Origin: DASUPK01 sp963815045
GTDB taxonomy: Bacteria; Actinomycetota; Thermoleophilia; Solirubrobacterales; 70-9
Assembly: GCA_963815045.1 (NCBI GenBank)
Contig: CAWFET010000002.1
Location: 372,001-436,000, forward strand
Reading direction: 5' to 3'
Length of the DNA: 64,000 bases
Positions 14,717 through 23,097 of the stretch are shown piece by piece (within the stretch, counting starts at the first letter, position 1; each line of letters begins with the position of its first letter). The position numbers and the translations under genes are program-made. The notes under the pieces were generated by a model. The model did not search any database and had not been told where the DNA came from. It was given only the letters and a program-made list of their open reading frames with translations.

Positions 14717-16357
14717 ATGACGCCGGAACCGACCAACCAGGATGAGGCAGGGCTCGAATCCGCGACGGCCGAGGAGGCTGTTGCCCGCCTCGAGGACGTC
14801 GCGCGCGTCACCGAGGCGACGCTCGCCTATCTCGACCTCGACGACCTCCTCGCGGAGCTGCTCCAGCGCGTCACCGACATCCTCAACGCCGACACGGCGG
14901 CCGTGCTGCTGGTCGAGGACGACGGGAGGACGCTTGCCGCCAGGGCGGCCAAGGGCCTCGAGGAGGAGGTGGAGCGCGGCTTCCGGCTGCCGGTCGGGCG
15001 CGGGTTCGCGGGTCGCGTGGCTGCCACGCGCGAGCCGGTCGTGATCCCGGACCTCGACAACTCACCGGTGACGGTGGTCAACCCGCTGATGCGCGAGAAG
15101 GAGGTCCGCTCCCTGCTCGGCGTGCCGTTGATCGTCGAGGGGGCGGTCATCGGCGTCCTGCACGTCGGCAGCCTGACCCAGCGCGACTTCTCGGACGCGG
15201 ATGTGCAGCTGCTGCAGCTGGTGGCCGACCGCGTGGGACTCTCGATCGAGCGGTCCCGGCTCGCGGTCCAGGGGCGGATCGCTCAGACCCTTCAGCGAAG
15301 CCTGCTGCCGCGCAGCCTGCCCCGGCTGCCCGGCCTCAGCATGGCGGCGTGGTACCTGCCCGCCGCGCAGGAGACGGCGGTCGGCGGCGACTGGTACGAC
15401 GTGATCGAGCTCGGGCACCGCCAACTCGGACTGACCATCGGGGACGTCGCGGGGCATGGGATGGCCGCCGCCACCTATATGGGCCAGCTCCGCAGCGCCG
15501 TTCGCGCTTACGCGCTGGATGCCCACAGCCCAGCGGTGGTCCTCACCAAGGTCGCCCGGTTCGCCGACGAGGAGCGATCTCGAATGGCGACGATGATCTA
15601 CGCCACGATCAACCTGGACACCTGGACCGTGGATTGGGCGCGGGCGGGGCACCCGTACCCGCTGCTGATCGGCCCGGACGGCCCGCCCAGGTTCCTGACC
15701 GACGCGGGCGGGCCTCCCCTCGGCGCCGGCGCCGGCGTGGAGTACGACCAGGAGCGCATCACCCTGGCCCCGGCTCAGACATTGCTCCTCTACACGGATG
15801 GGCTGATCGAGCGCCGGGGGCGGACCCTCTCGCAGGGCGAGGCTGCCCTCGCCGATGCCGCGGTGGCGGCCCCCGATGAGCCGGAGCTCATGTGCCGAGC
15901 CGTGCTCGACAGCCTCACGGAGGGGATCGAGATCCCTGACGACATCGCGCTGCTGGCCGTGAGGGCGGTCGGCCTCCACGACACCCTCGACGTGGAGGTG
16001 CCGGCCGAGGCCGAGCAGCTGGCGACCGTGAGGCACCTGATCAGGAGATGGGTGGCGGCCAACGCGGGAACCGATGACGACTGCGCCGCGTTCGCTATCG
16101 CGGTCACCGAGGCCTGCGCCAACGCGGTCGAGCACGCGTACGGGCCGGGCGACGCGGCCATCGATCTGCGCGCCGTTCTGGAGGACGGTGAGGCGACGGT
16201 GACGATTCGCGACCGCGGCGGGTGGCGCGAGCCGCGTGGAGGCAACCGCGGCCGCGGCATCCCGATCATGGAGGAGTTCATGGATGATGTCGCGATCGAA
16301 ACTGGCGAAGGGGGAACGATCGTGAAGCTGGTGCGGCGGTTTGGGGAGACCGGATGA
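14717..16357 (+). CDS. GAF-SpoIIE phosphatase with anti-sigma-type HATPase
   Basis: A 546-residue three-domain regulator. A GAF sensor comes first (about 25-185; GRTLAARAAKGLEEEV, LGVPLIVEGAVIGVLHVG). A PP2C-like SpoIIE phosphatase follows (about 200-400; VGGDWYDVI, GDVAGHGMAAA, ARAGHPYPLL, LLLYTDGLIERR). A C-terminal serine-kinase type HATPase closes the protein (about 415-546; AVTEACANAVEHAYGPG, RDRGGWREP, GRGIPIMEEFMDDV). It would both dephosphorylate a STAS antagonist and act as a kinase or anti-sigma factor, linking a GAF-sensed signal to an alternative sigma factor. The STAS partner gene overlaps its end by ATGA. It starts at ATG 14717. Confidence 0.93.
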   Translation: MTPEPTNQDEAGLESATAEEAVARLEDVARVTEATLAYLDLDDLLAELLQRVTDILNADTAAVLLVEDDGRTLAARAAKGLEEEVERGFRLPVGRGFAGRVAATREPVVIPDLDNSPVTVVNPLMREKEVRSLLGVPLIVEGAVIGVLHVGSLTQRDFSDADVQLLQLVADRVGLSIERSRLAVQGRIAQTLQRSLLPRSLPRLPGLSMAAWYLPAAQETAVGGDWYDVIELGHRQLGLTIGDVAGHGMAAATYMGQLRSAVRAYALDAHSPAVVLTKVARFADEERSRMATMIYATINLDTWTVDWARAGHPYPLLIGPDGPPRFLTDAGGPPLGAGAGVEYDQERITLAPAQTLLLYTDGLIERRGRTLSQGEAALADAAVAAPDEPELMCRAVLDSLTEGIEIPDDIALLAVRAVGLHDTLDVEVPAEAEQLATVRHLIRRWVAANAGTDDDCAAFAIAVTEACANAVEHAYGPGDAAIDLRAVLEDGEATVTIRDRGGWREPRGGNRGRGIPIMEEFMDDVAIETGEGGTIVKLVRRFGETG

Positions 16358-16707
16358 AGCCCGAGCTCGCGAGGCTCTCCTTCGAGAGCGAGGGAGACGT
16401 GGAGCTCGCCCGGGTGGCGGGGGAGGTCGATGCCTCGAACGTCGACGAGCTGACCAAGCAGCTGCTCGAGGCGGTCTCGAACAACGTCAGGGCGCTGGTC
16501 CTGGATCTGACCCAGACGAGCTACATCGACAGCTCGGGAATCAGCCTGATCTTCGACGCCGTCGCTCGCATGAAGAACCGGCGGCAGCAGCTGCGACTGG
16601 TGGTCCAGCCGAAGTCGTTCGTCAGCGAGGTGCTCGCCGCCGTGTCCATGTCGGACTCCGTCCCGATCGACCCGGAGCTGGACGCTGCGCTTCGTGCGGT
16701 CGGCTAG
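16354..16707 (+). CDS. STAS anti-sigma factor antagonist
   Basis: A 117-residue STAS protein. The phosphorylation site region is LVLDLTQTSYIDSSGISLI, with the DSSG serine that partner kinases modify. The N-terminal strand GEVDASNVDELTKQL is typical of RsbV/SpoIIAA types. It overlaps the phosphatase/kinase gene by 4 bases, so the two form a partner-switching pair. The sigma factor they control is not in the window. It converges with the FHA gene, and the two stop codons overlap. Confidence 0.93.
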   Translation: MKPELARLSFESEGDVELARVAGEVDASNVDELTKQLLEAVSNNVRALVLDLTQTSYIDSSGISLIFDAVARMKNRRQQLRLVVQPKSFVSEVLAAVSMSDSVPIDPELDAALRAVG

Positions 16708-17345
16708 GCGCCGGGCGTTTCGATGACACTCAGGGTGTAGCGGCCGATCTGAAGCTCGTCGCCGTCGGCGAGCGGACTCCAGTCGACGGGCTCGCCGTTC
16801 ACGCAGATGCCGTTCATCGACCGGTCGTCGAGCACCCGCAGCTCGCCCTCGGGCGTCCGCACGATGACCGCGTGCCGTCGCGAGACGGTCGGATCGTCGA
16901 GCCGGATGTCCGCCGACCTGCTGCGCCCGATCCGCGACCAGCCGTCGGAGAGCTCGATGACCCTGCTGCGCCCGTCGGCGAACATGGCCAGGTATTTGCC
17001 CGGCTCGGAGATTGACTCCCGGACGCCGTCGAGCCATTCCTCGGGCCTCGCCGTGGGGCGGGTGATGGCGATGTTCCTGAGCGTCGGCTGTTCGAACATC
17101 GATGAGCGCCGGAAGTCCGTGCCGCCGCAGTTCGGGCACTCCGGAATCGATTCCGCAGGCTCGAAGGAGACGGGGAACGAGCAGCCCTGGCAGACGAAAG
17201 AACCAACTCCGCCGGCAGGCTCGCCCGCGTGGTGGACGTCGTCCTGACTTTGTCCAATCAGCGACATCGGGGGTGGCGCCGATACTACTCCCGGTACTGC
17301 GTAATGGCTAGTCATTTTTGGAGCGTGGTACGGAAAGTCCACCAT
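16704..17345 (-). CDS. Zinc-ribbon FHA-domain protein
   Basis: A 213-residue protein with two parts. Near residue 50 a zinc ribbon is visible (CQGCSFPVSFEP...CPNCGG). The C-terminal FHA domain has IGRSRSADIRLDDPTVSRRHAVI and DDRSMNGICVNGEPV, the conserved phosphothreonine-binding loops. FHA proteins read Ser/Thr kinase signals, but no such kinase is in the window. The ATG at 17345 lacks a good ribosome site; internal ATGs 10 and 26 codons later are possible. The first 45 residues look disordered. The gene converges on the STAS gene. Confidence 0.88.
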   Translation of the reverse strand: MVDFPYHAPKMTSHYAVPGVVSAPPPMSLIGQSQDDVHHAGEPAGGVGSFVCQGCSFPVSFEPAESIPECPNCGGTDFRRSSMFEQPTLRNIAITRPTARPEEWLDGVRESISEPGKYLAMFADGRSRVIELSDGWSRIGRSRSADIRLDDPTVSRRHAVIVRTPEGELRVLDDRSMNGICVNGEPVDWSPLADGDELQIGRYTLSVIETPGA

Positions 17346-17407
17346 TTCCAGGGGCGACTGGACGTAAGCGGGATGACACGGCTGCTCCCGACTAGAATCG
17401 CGCGCCC

Positions 17408-17947
17408 GTGGGGCCGATTTCCCTCACCATCTCGATCGACGCCCCGCGCGAGCGGGTCTTCGACGTGATCTGCGATCTGGGCCTGCGGGAGAGCTGGATT
17501 GACCACTTCGCGAGCGAGTTCCGCCTGGCGCGCATCGAGGCGCAGGGGCTGGGCGCGGCGGCCAGGTTCCGCGTGGACGCGCCCGCGGGCGTTCGCTATA
17601 TGGAGACGGTGATCGCCGAGGCGGATGGGCCTTACCGGATCGTCGAGCACGGGCGTGGCGGCCGTCTGGACCGCACGCAGATCCGGACGGTCTGGGAGCT
17701 GGAGGAGGGACCGACGACCACGGTCACGCTTACGTTCTGGACCGTCCCGTCCAGCGCCTTCGACCGGGCCCGGGAGGTGGGGCGCTCGCGCTGGTGGAAG
17801 CGGCGCTGGCGCAGAGCGCTGCGCCGGCTGCGTGAGCAGGTCGAGTCCGGGGCGGCTGCCCCCGCACCGAGGTTGCGGGCGGGGATCGGATGCCGGCGGC
17901 GATTTAAGTCGGTGACCGAGGGGCGGCGCCGGTATGCCTGCGGATAG
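17408..17947 (+). CDS. SRPBCC-family (START-like) protein
   Basis: A 179-residue protein with the SRPBCC/polyketide cyclase-like fold. The N-terminal strand is ISLTISIDAPRERVFDVICD, which is the usual opening. The body has VIAEADGPYRIVEHGRGG and a late helix rich in Arg and Trp (SRWWKRRWRRALRRLREQVE). The fold binds hydrophobic ligands, but the ligand is unknown. It starts at GTG 17408. Its last 14 bases overlap the start of the lipoprotein gene. The C-terminal 35 residues are basic and may be disordered. Confidence 0.82.
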   Translation: MGPISLTISIDAPRERVFDVICDLGLRESWIDHFASEFRLARIEAQGLGAAARFRVDAPAGVRYMETVIAEADGPYRIVEHGRGGRLDRTQIRTVWELEEGPTTTVTLTFWTVPSSAFDRAREVGRSRWWKRRWRRALRRLREQVESGAAAPAPRLRAGIGCRRRFKSVTEGRRRYACG

Positions 17948-18503
17948 ACTGCGCGCCCTCATGCGCCGCAAGGGAGCCCTCGCACTCGTGCTGCTGCTTG
18001 CACTCGCCGTCGCCGGCGTGTCGGGTTGCGGCAACGACCTCGGCAAGGAGGCGAGCGAGGGAGAGCCGATCCAGCTCGGCGACCTCAAGTACAACGTGCA
18101 GGAGACGCGCTTCCTCAACCCGTCCCAGCCAGACGACAAGGAGTATCTCGCCGGGCAGCAGCTGCCGACCCCGGCGGGCAAGCTCTACCTGGGCGTCTTC
18201 CTCACCATCCACAACTCGGGCGACAACCCGGTCCGCGTGCCCACCAACGCGGGGATGAGCGTCGTCGACACCACCGGCGCCGCCTACCAGTCGATTCCGA
18301 GCCACACCGATTTCGCGGCTCCCCTCGGGAGCCTCTTGCCCCCGGGCGGCGACATCCCCGGGGCGGGTACCGCGGCGGCGAACGGACCCACGCAGGGAGC
18401 ACTCGTCCTCTTCCTGGTGAACCAGGACCTCAACGAGAACCGGCCGCCGAAGCTCGAGATCGACAGCCAGGGCGAGACCGGCGAGATCACGCTCGATATC
18501 TAG
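17934..18503 (+). CDS. DUF4352-like lipoprotein
   Basis: A 189-residue exported lipoprotein. The signal peptide (LMRRKGALALVLLLALAVAGVSGC) ends in a lipobox with the modified cysteine at residue 32. The mature part has an immunoglobulin-like look (YLGVFLTIHNSGDNPVRVP...NAGMSVVDTTGAAYQ), resembling DUF4352 or telomeric repeat-binding-like extracellular domains. Its role is unknown. I kept ATG 17934 because GAGGGG lies about eight bases upstream; ATG 17961 would also give a good signal peptide. It overlaps the end of the SRPBCC gene. Confidence 0.82.
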   Translation: MPADRLRALMRRKGALALVLLLALAVAGVSGCGNDLGKEASEGEPIQLGDLKYNVQETRFLNPSQPDDKEYLAGQQLPTPAGKLYLGVFLTIHNSGDNPVRVPTNAGMSVVDTTGAAYQSIPSHTDFAAPLGSLLPPGGDIPGAGTAAANGPTQGALVLFLVNQDLNENRPPKLEIDSQGETGEITLDI

Positions 18504-18586
18504 GGCGGGCGACGCCGGGTCCTGGCTGAGGTGCGAGCCTTGCAGGTAGCCCGCCCGCCTGATGCGGAACGGGAGAACCCGGCCGA

Positions 18587-18898
18587 ATGCGCAAGACCCA
18601 GCAACAGGCGATCCTCATCATCGGCGGCCTAGGCGCGGCCCTCGCGCTGGTCCAGCTGCTCGGAATCGCGGGTGGCGTCGTGGGCGCCGTCCTGATGGTC
18701 CTCTGCACGATCCTGACGGCGCCCGCCGCTCCCGAGCCCGATGCGGGCGGCCTCAACTGGTGGGCGCTGATCGCCGGCGGCACCCTGCTCGCCGTCATCG
18801 GCGTCCCCCTGGGCCTCGCCCTTGAGGGCCCGGGCGGAGTCCTCACCGCGATCGGCGGAGGGACGGCGCTGGTGGGCGTGGCGTTCGGGTATCCGTAA
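18587..18898 (+). CDS. Small membrane protein, unknown
   Basis: A 103-residue hydrophobic protein with about three helices (8-28 ILIIGGLGAALALVQLLG, 25-45, and 57-100 in two stretches rich in Gly, Ala, Leu). The N-terminus MRKTQQQ is basic. No family is recognised. It is separated from the lipoprotein gene by 83 bases and converges on the penicillin-binding protein gene. The gap between them holds one copy of a 38-base repeat. Confidence 0.65.
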   Translation: MRKTQQQAILIIGGLGAALALVQLLGIAGGVVGAVLMVLCTILTAPAAPEPDAGGLNWWALIAGGTLLAVIGVPLGLALEGPGGVLTAIGGGTALVGVAFGYP

Positions 18899-18956
18899 GC
18901 GGCTACCAGGCCGCTGTACTCAGGAGCGGAGGGCGGAGGGCGAAGCGACTTGTGAT

Positions 18957-18994
18957 GGGCGGCCGCTTGTAGCCGCGACCTGATGGCGAAGCCG
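18957..18994. repeat. 38-base dispersed repeat, copy 1
   Basis: This copy starts GGGCGGCCGCTTGT and ends GCGAAGCCG. It matches 22482-22519 at 35 of 38 positions by eye. Both copies lie between converging genes. Confidence 0.8.
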
Positions 18995-19006
18995 TCCCGC
19001 GACCCG

Positions 19007-20860
19007 CTACAGAGCCGAGCCCAGGATCGCCCGCGCGATCGGCGCCGCGGTCGTGCCCCCGTCGCCGGAGGCATCGATCAGCATCACCGCGATCGCCAGC
19101 TTCGGCTTGTTGGCCGGGGCGAAGGCGATGAACCAGCCGTCGATGAGCTGCTCCTCCTGCGCGCCGGGTGGTGCAGGAGGCGCGCCCGGCTTCGGCCCCA
19201 GCTCGGCGGTCCCGGTCTTGCCCGCGACCTGGACGCCCGGGAGCGCAGCCTGTACACCGGTCCCCTCGGTGACCACCGCGCGCATCAGGCCGGTCAGCAC
19301 GCGGGCGTTCGCCTTGGAGGTCACGTCAACCGGCTTCGCTGCACTCTTCAGGTTCGGGTCCTTGACGATCGGGGTGGGGTCGCGCACGCCGCCGTTGGCG
19401 ACGGTCTGGGCCACCGACGCCATGCCGAGAGGGGTGGCGAGGACCTTGCCCTGGCCGAAGCCCGTCACCGAGAGGTCCGTATGGGTCGACTCGGCATTGA
19501 GCTCGTCCGCCGACGGGATCGTCATCTTGCTGGGCTGCGTTGCCGCCGTGGCGTGCGCGTTGTAGAGCGTGACCGGCTGGTTGTAGCCGTAGTCCTCGGC
19601 GGTGTTCACCAGGTTGTCGGCGCCGATCTTGACGGCCAGAGGGGCGAAGACGGTGTTGCAGGACTTGGCGAAGGCCTGGACGAAGCTGCCGCCGCACGTC
19701 TCGTTGTGAGCGTTGGCGACGACCCGGGCTCCCGCGACGGGATCGGGATTGATCTGCGTCACGACCGGAAAGTTGTCGCTCAGCTTGACGTCGTGGTTCT
19801 CGAGGGCCGATGTGGCCGTGATCACCTTGAACGTCGAGCCGGGCGGCTGGGGGGAGGAGTACGCAGCCCCGGCCATCGCCAGGACGTTGCCGTTGCGAGC
19901 GTTCAGGACCACCACCCCGCCCGACTGTCCCCCAAGAGCGTTGACGGTCGTCGACTGCAGGCGCGGGTCGATGGTCGTATGGACCGGGATGCCCGGGGTG
20001 CCGTGCGCCGTGGCGAGGACGCGGCCCGCCGTGCCGGCCGGCACGTCGGGCAGAGGCGTCCCCTCCTTGACCGCCAGGAGCTGGCCTCCCGGCGTGCCCG
20101 AGAGGCGGTCGTTGAAGGCGAGCTCGAGCCCGCTGGTCCCGGTGTCCTGGTTGGTCGGGTACCCAGCCTTCTCCAGCTTCGCCCGCTGATCGGAATCGGG
20201 CGCGCCGGTCTCCCCGGCGACGTCGATCGCATCGCTGCCGAGCGGCGACGACCGGTCGTCTACGGCGCCCGTGGCCAGCGGTACGCCGTGGCGTGCCAGG
20301 ATCGGCGCGCGATGTCCGACCGTGAGGCGCCGTCCCACGCGCTCGTCGGTGGCCAGGCCGGGGAAGGTCAGGCTCGGATTCCAGGCGACCTTTCCTCCGT
20401 CGATGGGCAGCCTGAGGATTCCATCGACCTTGCCGAACAGCCGGGTGCCGACTCCGACGTTGACGTCGACGACATTTGTGCCATTGACGCTCTTCGGCCC
20501 GTTGGCGCCGCCGGGGTCGATCGAGGTCGCGGTCGACGCCTCCTGGGCGCCGAGGTAGGCGCTCTGCAGGTCAGCGGCCGTGTACTGGGCCTGGGCGGAG
20601 TCGGAGAGCTCGTCGTGCATCGCCTGGAAGTCCTGGTGCGCCCAGTCATTGACGAACCGCTTGGCCATGTCCTGCTCCGGGCTGCCCGCCGAGCTGATCA
20701 CGCCGAAGATGAATGCGATCAGGGCCACGACGCCCAGCGGCAGCGCACGCTGGCGCAATCGCCGCTGGCGCTCCGTGAGCGGACCGCGCTGTGCCCGCGG
20801 CGACCTGGCCGGTCCACGTGGCGGCTGGTTCTCCCGATCGTGGGTCCGTGACCGTGTCAC
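19007..20860 (-). CDS. Class B penicillin-binding protein (transpeptidase)
   Basis: A peptidoglycan transpeptidase of about 617 residues. One membrane helix sits near residue 45 (ALPLGVVALIAFIFGVISS). An NTF2-like MecA_N domain follows (FVNDWAHQDFQAMHDELS), then a dimerisation region and the transpeptidase domain. The catalytic motifs are SxxK in PPGSTFKVI, SxN in AKSCNTVF and KTG in VAGKTGTAEL. It acts outside the membrane in wall cross-linking. The start is uncertain. GTG 20860 (MTRSRTHDREN) and GTG 20872 are open, neither with a good ribosome site. The codons further upstream belong to the antisense of the protease gene. It is read away from the MarP-like gene. Confidence 0.9.
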   Translation of the reverse strand: MTRSRTHDRENQPPRGPARSPRAQRGPLTERQRRLRQRALPLGVVALIAFIFGVISSAGSPEQDMAKRFVNDWAHQDFQAMHDELSDSAQAQYTAADLQSAYLGAQEASTATSIDPGGANGPKSVNGTNVVDVNVGVGTRLFGKVDGILRLPIDGGKVAWNPSLTFPGLATDERVGRRLTVGHRAPILARHGVPLATGAVDDRSSPLGSDAIDVAGETGAPDSDQRAKLEKAGYPTNQDTGTSGLELAFNDRLSGTPGGQLLAVKEGTPLPDVPAGTAGRVLATAHGTPGIPVHTTIDPRLQSTTVNALGGQSGGVVVLNARNGNVLAMAGAAYSSPQPPGSTFKVITATSALENHDVKLSDNFPVVTQINPDPVAGARVVANAHNETCGGSFVQAFAKSCNTVFAPLAVKIGADNLVNTAEDYGYNQPVTLYNAHATAATQPSKMTIPSADELNAESTHTDLSVTGFGQGKVLATPLGMASVAQTVANGGVRDPTPIVKDPNLKSAAKPVDVTSKANARVLTGLMRAVVTEGTGVQAALPGVQVAGKTGTAELGPKPGAPPAPPGAQEEQLIDGWFIAFAPANKPKLAIAVMLIDASGDGGTTAAPIARAILGSAL

Positions 20861-20914
20861 GGGCGGATTCACGTGCGCAAAGTTAGTCGCTCGTGCGCTT
20901 GTATTCGGGAAACC

Positions 20915-22075
20915 GTGACCGGCCTCGACTGGTTGATCGTCGCCTTCGCGCTTCTGATGGGCTTCTGGGGCTACCAACAGGGGCTGATCGTCGGCGTGCT
21001 CAGCCTGGGCGGCTTCGCGATCGGGGCGTTCCTCGGCAGTCGGCTCGGCCCGGCTCTGCTCCCGGAGGGATCCCACTCTCCCTACGCGCCCGCCACGGCG
21101 CTCGCGGGCGCTCTCCTGATCGGGGGGATCGTCGCCGTATCGCTGGAGGGGATCGCACTGGGCCTCCGCAGGCGGCTGCTCGGTCAGCGCGGCCGCCGGC
21201 GCGGCGTCGCGATCGCGGAAGCGTCGGGTGGCGCCGTGCTGCTGGTGGCGCTCGCGCTGGGGATGGCCTGGCTCTTCGGGGCGGTGGCGCTCAACGCGCC
21301 GGGCGGGAAGAGCCTGCGGACGGCCGTGCAGCGCTCGGCGATCCTGCAGGCGCTCAACGACGCGTTCCCGCCCTCGAGCTCGCTGATCAACGTCCTCCAC
21401 CGCATCGATCCGAGGGTGGCGGTCAGCGGCCCGAGCCCGGACGTCGCCCCGCCCGACTCGAAGATCGCCAAGGACCCCGACGTGCGGGCGGCGGGGAACA
21501 GCGTGGTCCGGGTGCTCGGGACGGCCTGCGGACTGGGAGTGGAGGGCTCCGGCTGGATCGCCGGTCCAGATCTGGTGGTCACCAATGCCCACGTCGTCGC
21601 CGGTGAGAGCGACACGACCGTGACCCCGGCGGGGTCGAGCACCCAGCTCGATGCGGTTCCCGTGCACTACGACCCGGAGAACGACCTCTCCCTGCTCCGC
21701 GTGAACGGACTGGGCGGCACGCCGCTCTCCTTCGCCTCCGATGTGCAGACCGGCACAGCCGGAGCCGTCCTCGGCTATCCGGAGAACGGGCCCTTCACGA
21801 TCGCTCCGGCGCGCGTCGGCATCACGGGTCCGGTCCTGACGGAGGACTCCTACGGCCGCGGCCCGATCACGCGAGAGCTCACCGCGCTCCGCGGCGAGGT
21901 GCGGAGTGGCAACTCGGGCGGCCCCCTCGTCGACGGCGCGGGCCGGGTCATGGGCACCGTCTTCGCGGCGACCACGCAGGGCAAGCCGGGCGGCTACGCC
22001 GTGCCGAACGACGTGGTCGCGCACGCTCTCGGCGACTCGACGGGCGAGGTGAGCACCGGAGCCTGTACCGGCTGA
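20915..22075 (+). CDS. MarP-like CvpA/trypsin membrane protease
   Basis: A 386-residue protein joining four N-terminal membrane helices of the CvpA/colicin V type (LDWLIVAFALLMGFWGYQQG...) to a periplasmic trypsin-like domain. The catalytic triad is visible: His in VVTNAHVVAG, Asp in DPENDLSLLRV and Ser in RSGNSGGPLVDG. Two cysteines (TACGLGVEGSG and the C-terminal GACTG) could form the redox-regulated disulphide known in mycobacterial MarP, which protects cells against acid. I chose GTG 20915 (MTGLDWLIV) because it gives the normal family N-terminus. It is divergent from the penicillin-binding protein, a plausible functional link since MarP acts on wall hydrolases. Confidence 0.92.
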   Translation: MTGLDWLIVAFALLMGFWGYQQGLIVGVLSLGGFAIGAFLGSRLGPALLPEGSHSPYAPATALAGALLIGGIVAVSLEGIALGLRRRLLGQRGRRRGVAIAEASGGAVLLVALALGMAWLFGAVALNAPGGKSLRTAVQRSAILQALNDAFPPSSSLINVLHRIDPRVAVSGPSPDVAPPDSKIAKDPDVRAAGNSVVRVLGTACGLGVEGSGWIAGPDLVVTNAHVVAGESDTTVTPAGSSTQLDAVPVHYDPENDLSLLRVNGLGGTPLSFASDVQTGTAGAVLGYPENGPFTIAPARVGITGPVLTEDSYGRGPITRELTALRGEVRSGNSGGPLVDGAGRVMGTVFAATTQGKPGGYAVPNDVVAHALGDSTGEVSTGACTG

Positions 22076-22092
22076 CCCTCGTTTGGCGGTTC

Positions 22093-22107
22093 CTTACGAT
22101 CGGTAAG
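22093..22107. promoter_or_regulatory. Palindrome before the HxlR gene, likely operator
   Basis: CTTAC-GATCG-GTAAG is an inverted repeat with 5-base arms. It lies 12 bases before the GTG of the HxlR gene, placed for autoregulation. The match to a known HxlR site was not checked. Confidence 0.5.
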
Positions 22108-22118
22108 CTTGGGTTGCA

Positions 22119-22472
22119 GTGAGATCGCAGTCCGGCGCTGGCCCGTCCAGGGGGGAGGCCAAGCCAAGACAAGTCTGTCGGCATTACCACGGCGCGGTGG
22201 AGTTGATCGGCCGCCGTTGGGCGGGCGCGATCCTCTATGCGCTCACCGACGGCCCCCTGCACTTCGCCGAGATCAAGGAGGCGGTCCCCGGGATGTCGGA
22301 CCGCCTGCTCTCCTGCCGGCTGAAGGAACTGGAGAAGGCCGGTCTCGTCCAGCGCGAGGTGCAGCCCGGCAACCGGGTGCGGGTCAGCTACGAGCTCACC
22401 TCGAAGGGCCATTCCCTCGAGCCTGCGATGGGCGAGCTCCGCGACTGGGCCCGGCGCTGGCACCGGGCCTAG
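22119..22472 (+). CDS. HxlR-family transcriptional regulator
   Basis: A 117-residue winged-helix regulator. The HxlR signature is clear: ELIGRRWAGAILYALTDGPLHFAEIKEAVPGMSDRLLSCRLKELEKAGLV, then the wing VSYELTSKGHSLEP. One cysteine (QVCRHYHGAVE, near residue 20) sits where HxlR/HypR/QorR-type sensors hold their redox- or aldehyde-reactive cysteine. It starts at GTG 22119. It is probably a dimer that binds the palindrome just upstream. Usual targets are adjacent oxidoreductases, but none is next to it here, so its regulon is unknown. Confidence 0.93.
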   Translation: MRSQSGAGPSRGEAKPRQVCRHYHGAVELIGRRWAGAILYALTDGPLHFAEIKEAVPGMSDRLLSCRLKELEKAGLVQREVQPGNRVRVSYELTSKGHSLEPAMGELRDWARRWHRA

Positions 22473-22481
22473 CGGCCGCCA

Positions 22482-22519
22482 GGGCGGCCGCTTGTGGCCG
22501 CGATCTGATCGCGAAGCCG
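22482..22519. repeat. 38-base dispersed repeat, copy 2
   Basis: This second copy differs from 18957-18994 at three positions. It contains the inverted repeat CGCGATC-T-GATCGCG. It lies in the 49-base gap between the convergent HxlR and cyclotransferase-like genes, where a bidirectional terminator would be expected. Confidence 0.8.
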
Positions 22520-22521
22520 GT

Positions 22522-23097
22522 CTACCAGTCCCGCGGATTCCCCTCCGGGATCCGATCGATCACCAGCTCGGCCTCGAGGCGGTCGACCGGATACGGGGTT
22601 GTCGCGAGATAGTGCTCCAGCTCGCCGGGCCCGAGAGACCCGAAGCCGCGCTCCACTGCGGCGGCGTAGGTGGCGAGGATGATCGAGTCCGGCGGCGGCT
22701 GGGGCGCGAAGTGGAACTCCATGGCCGTGTAGGTGACGATCCGCTCCGGCAGGCCGTCGCCCTCGATCGACCCGGTCACCTCCACCCGGTCGTAGCGGGC
22801 CTCCCTGACGTCGAGCCGGCCGAGCTCCTCCTCGGTGAGCTCGAGGACAACGCCGTTGACGGGCCCGGCCTCGTCCTCGCCCTCCTCGACGTTGAGGCCG
22901 AGGATCCACTCCGGCCGCCAGCCGCCGGCGCACTCGAAGGTCTTCTCGCAGGTCAGGTTGTCGCGGCGCTGGGAGAACCGCCGCTTCCAGTCCCGGAGCC
23001 GGGCCGGGCGAAGCTCGCCCGCCGGGCGCCCGAGCGTCATCGAAGCGCTCTCGTGCAGCACGAGCGAGCCGTAGCCGAAGAGGCCGAGCCGGCTCAC
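22522..23097 (-). CDS. Gamma-glutamylcyclotransferase-like protein
   Basis: A 191-residue protein with the GGCT/AIG2-like fold. The substrate loop YGSL appears at residues 9-12 (LFGYGSLVLHES), followed by RPARLRDWKRRF and the strand region LELTEEELGRLDVREARYDRVEV, which holds the expected acidic residues. Family members form 5-oxoproline from gamma-glutamyl amines, but many are uncharacterised. The start overlaps the end of addA by ATGA, so it is the last gene of the addB-addA operon. No link to DNA repair is known. Confidence 0.85.
   Translation of the reverse strand: MSRLGLFGYGSLVLHESASMTLGRPAGELRPARLRDWKRRFSQRRDNLTCEKTFECAGGWRPEWILGLNVEEGEDEAGPVNGVVLELTEEELGRLDVREARYDRVEVTGSIEGDGLPERIVTYTAMEFHFAPQPPPDSIILATYAAAVERGFGSLGPGELEHYLATTPYPVDRLEAELVIDRIPEGNPRDW

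Noticed and set aside
14740..14760. A GGCTCGAATCC stretch resembling a tRNA T-arm
   Set aside because: It lies inside the SpoIIE-type gene, with no acceptor stem or other arms.
20861..22024. The long upstream part of the frame containing the penicillin-binding protein
   Set aside because: It is antisense to the MarP-like protease, with no protein-like sequence. The transpeptidase begins near 20860.
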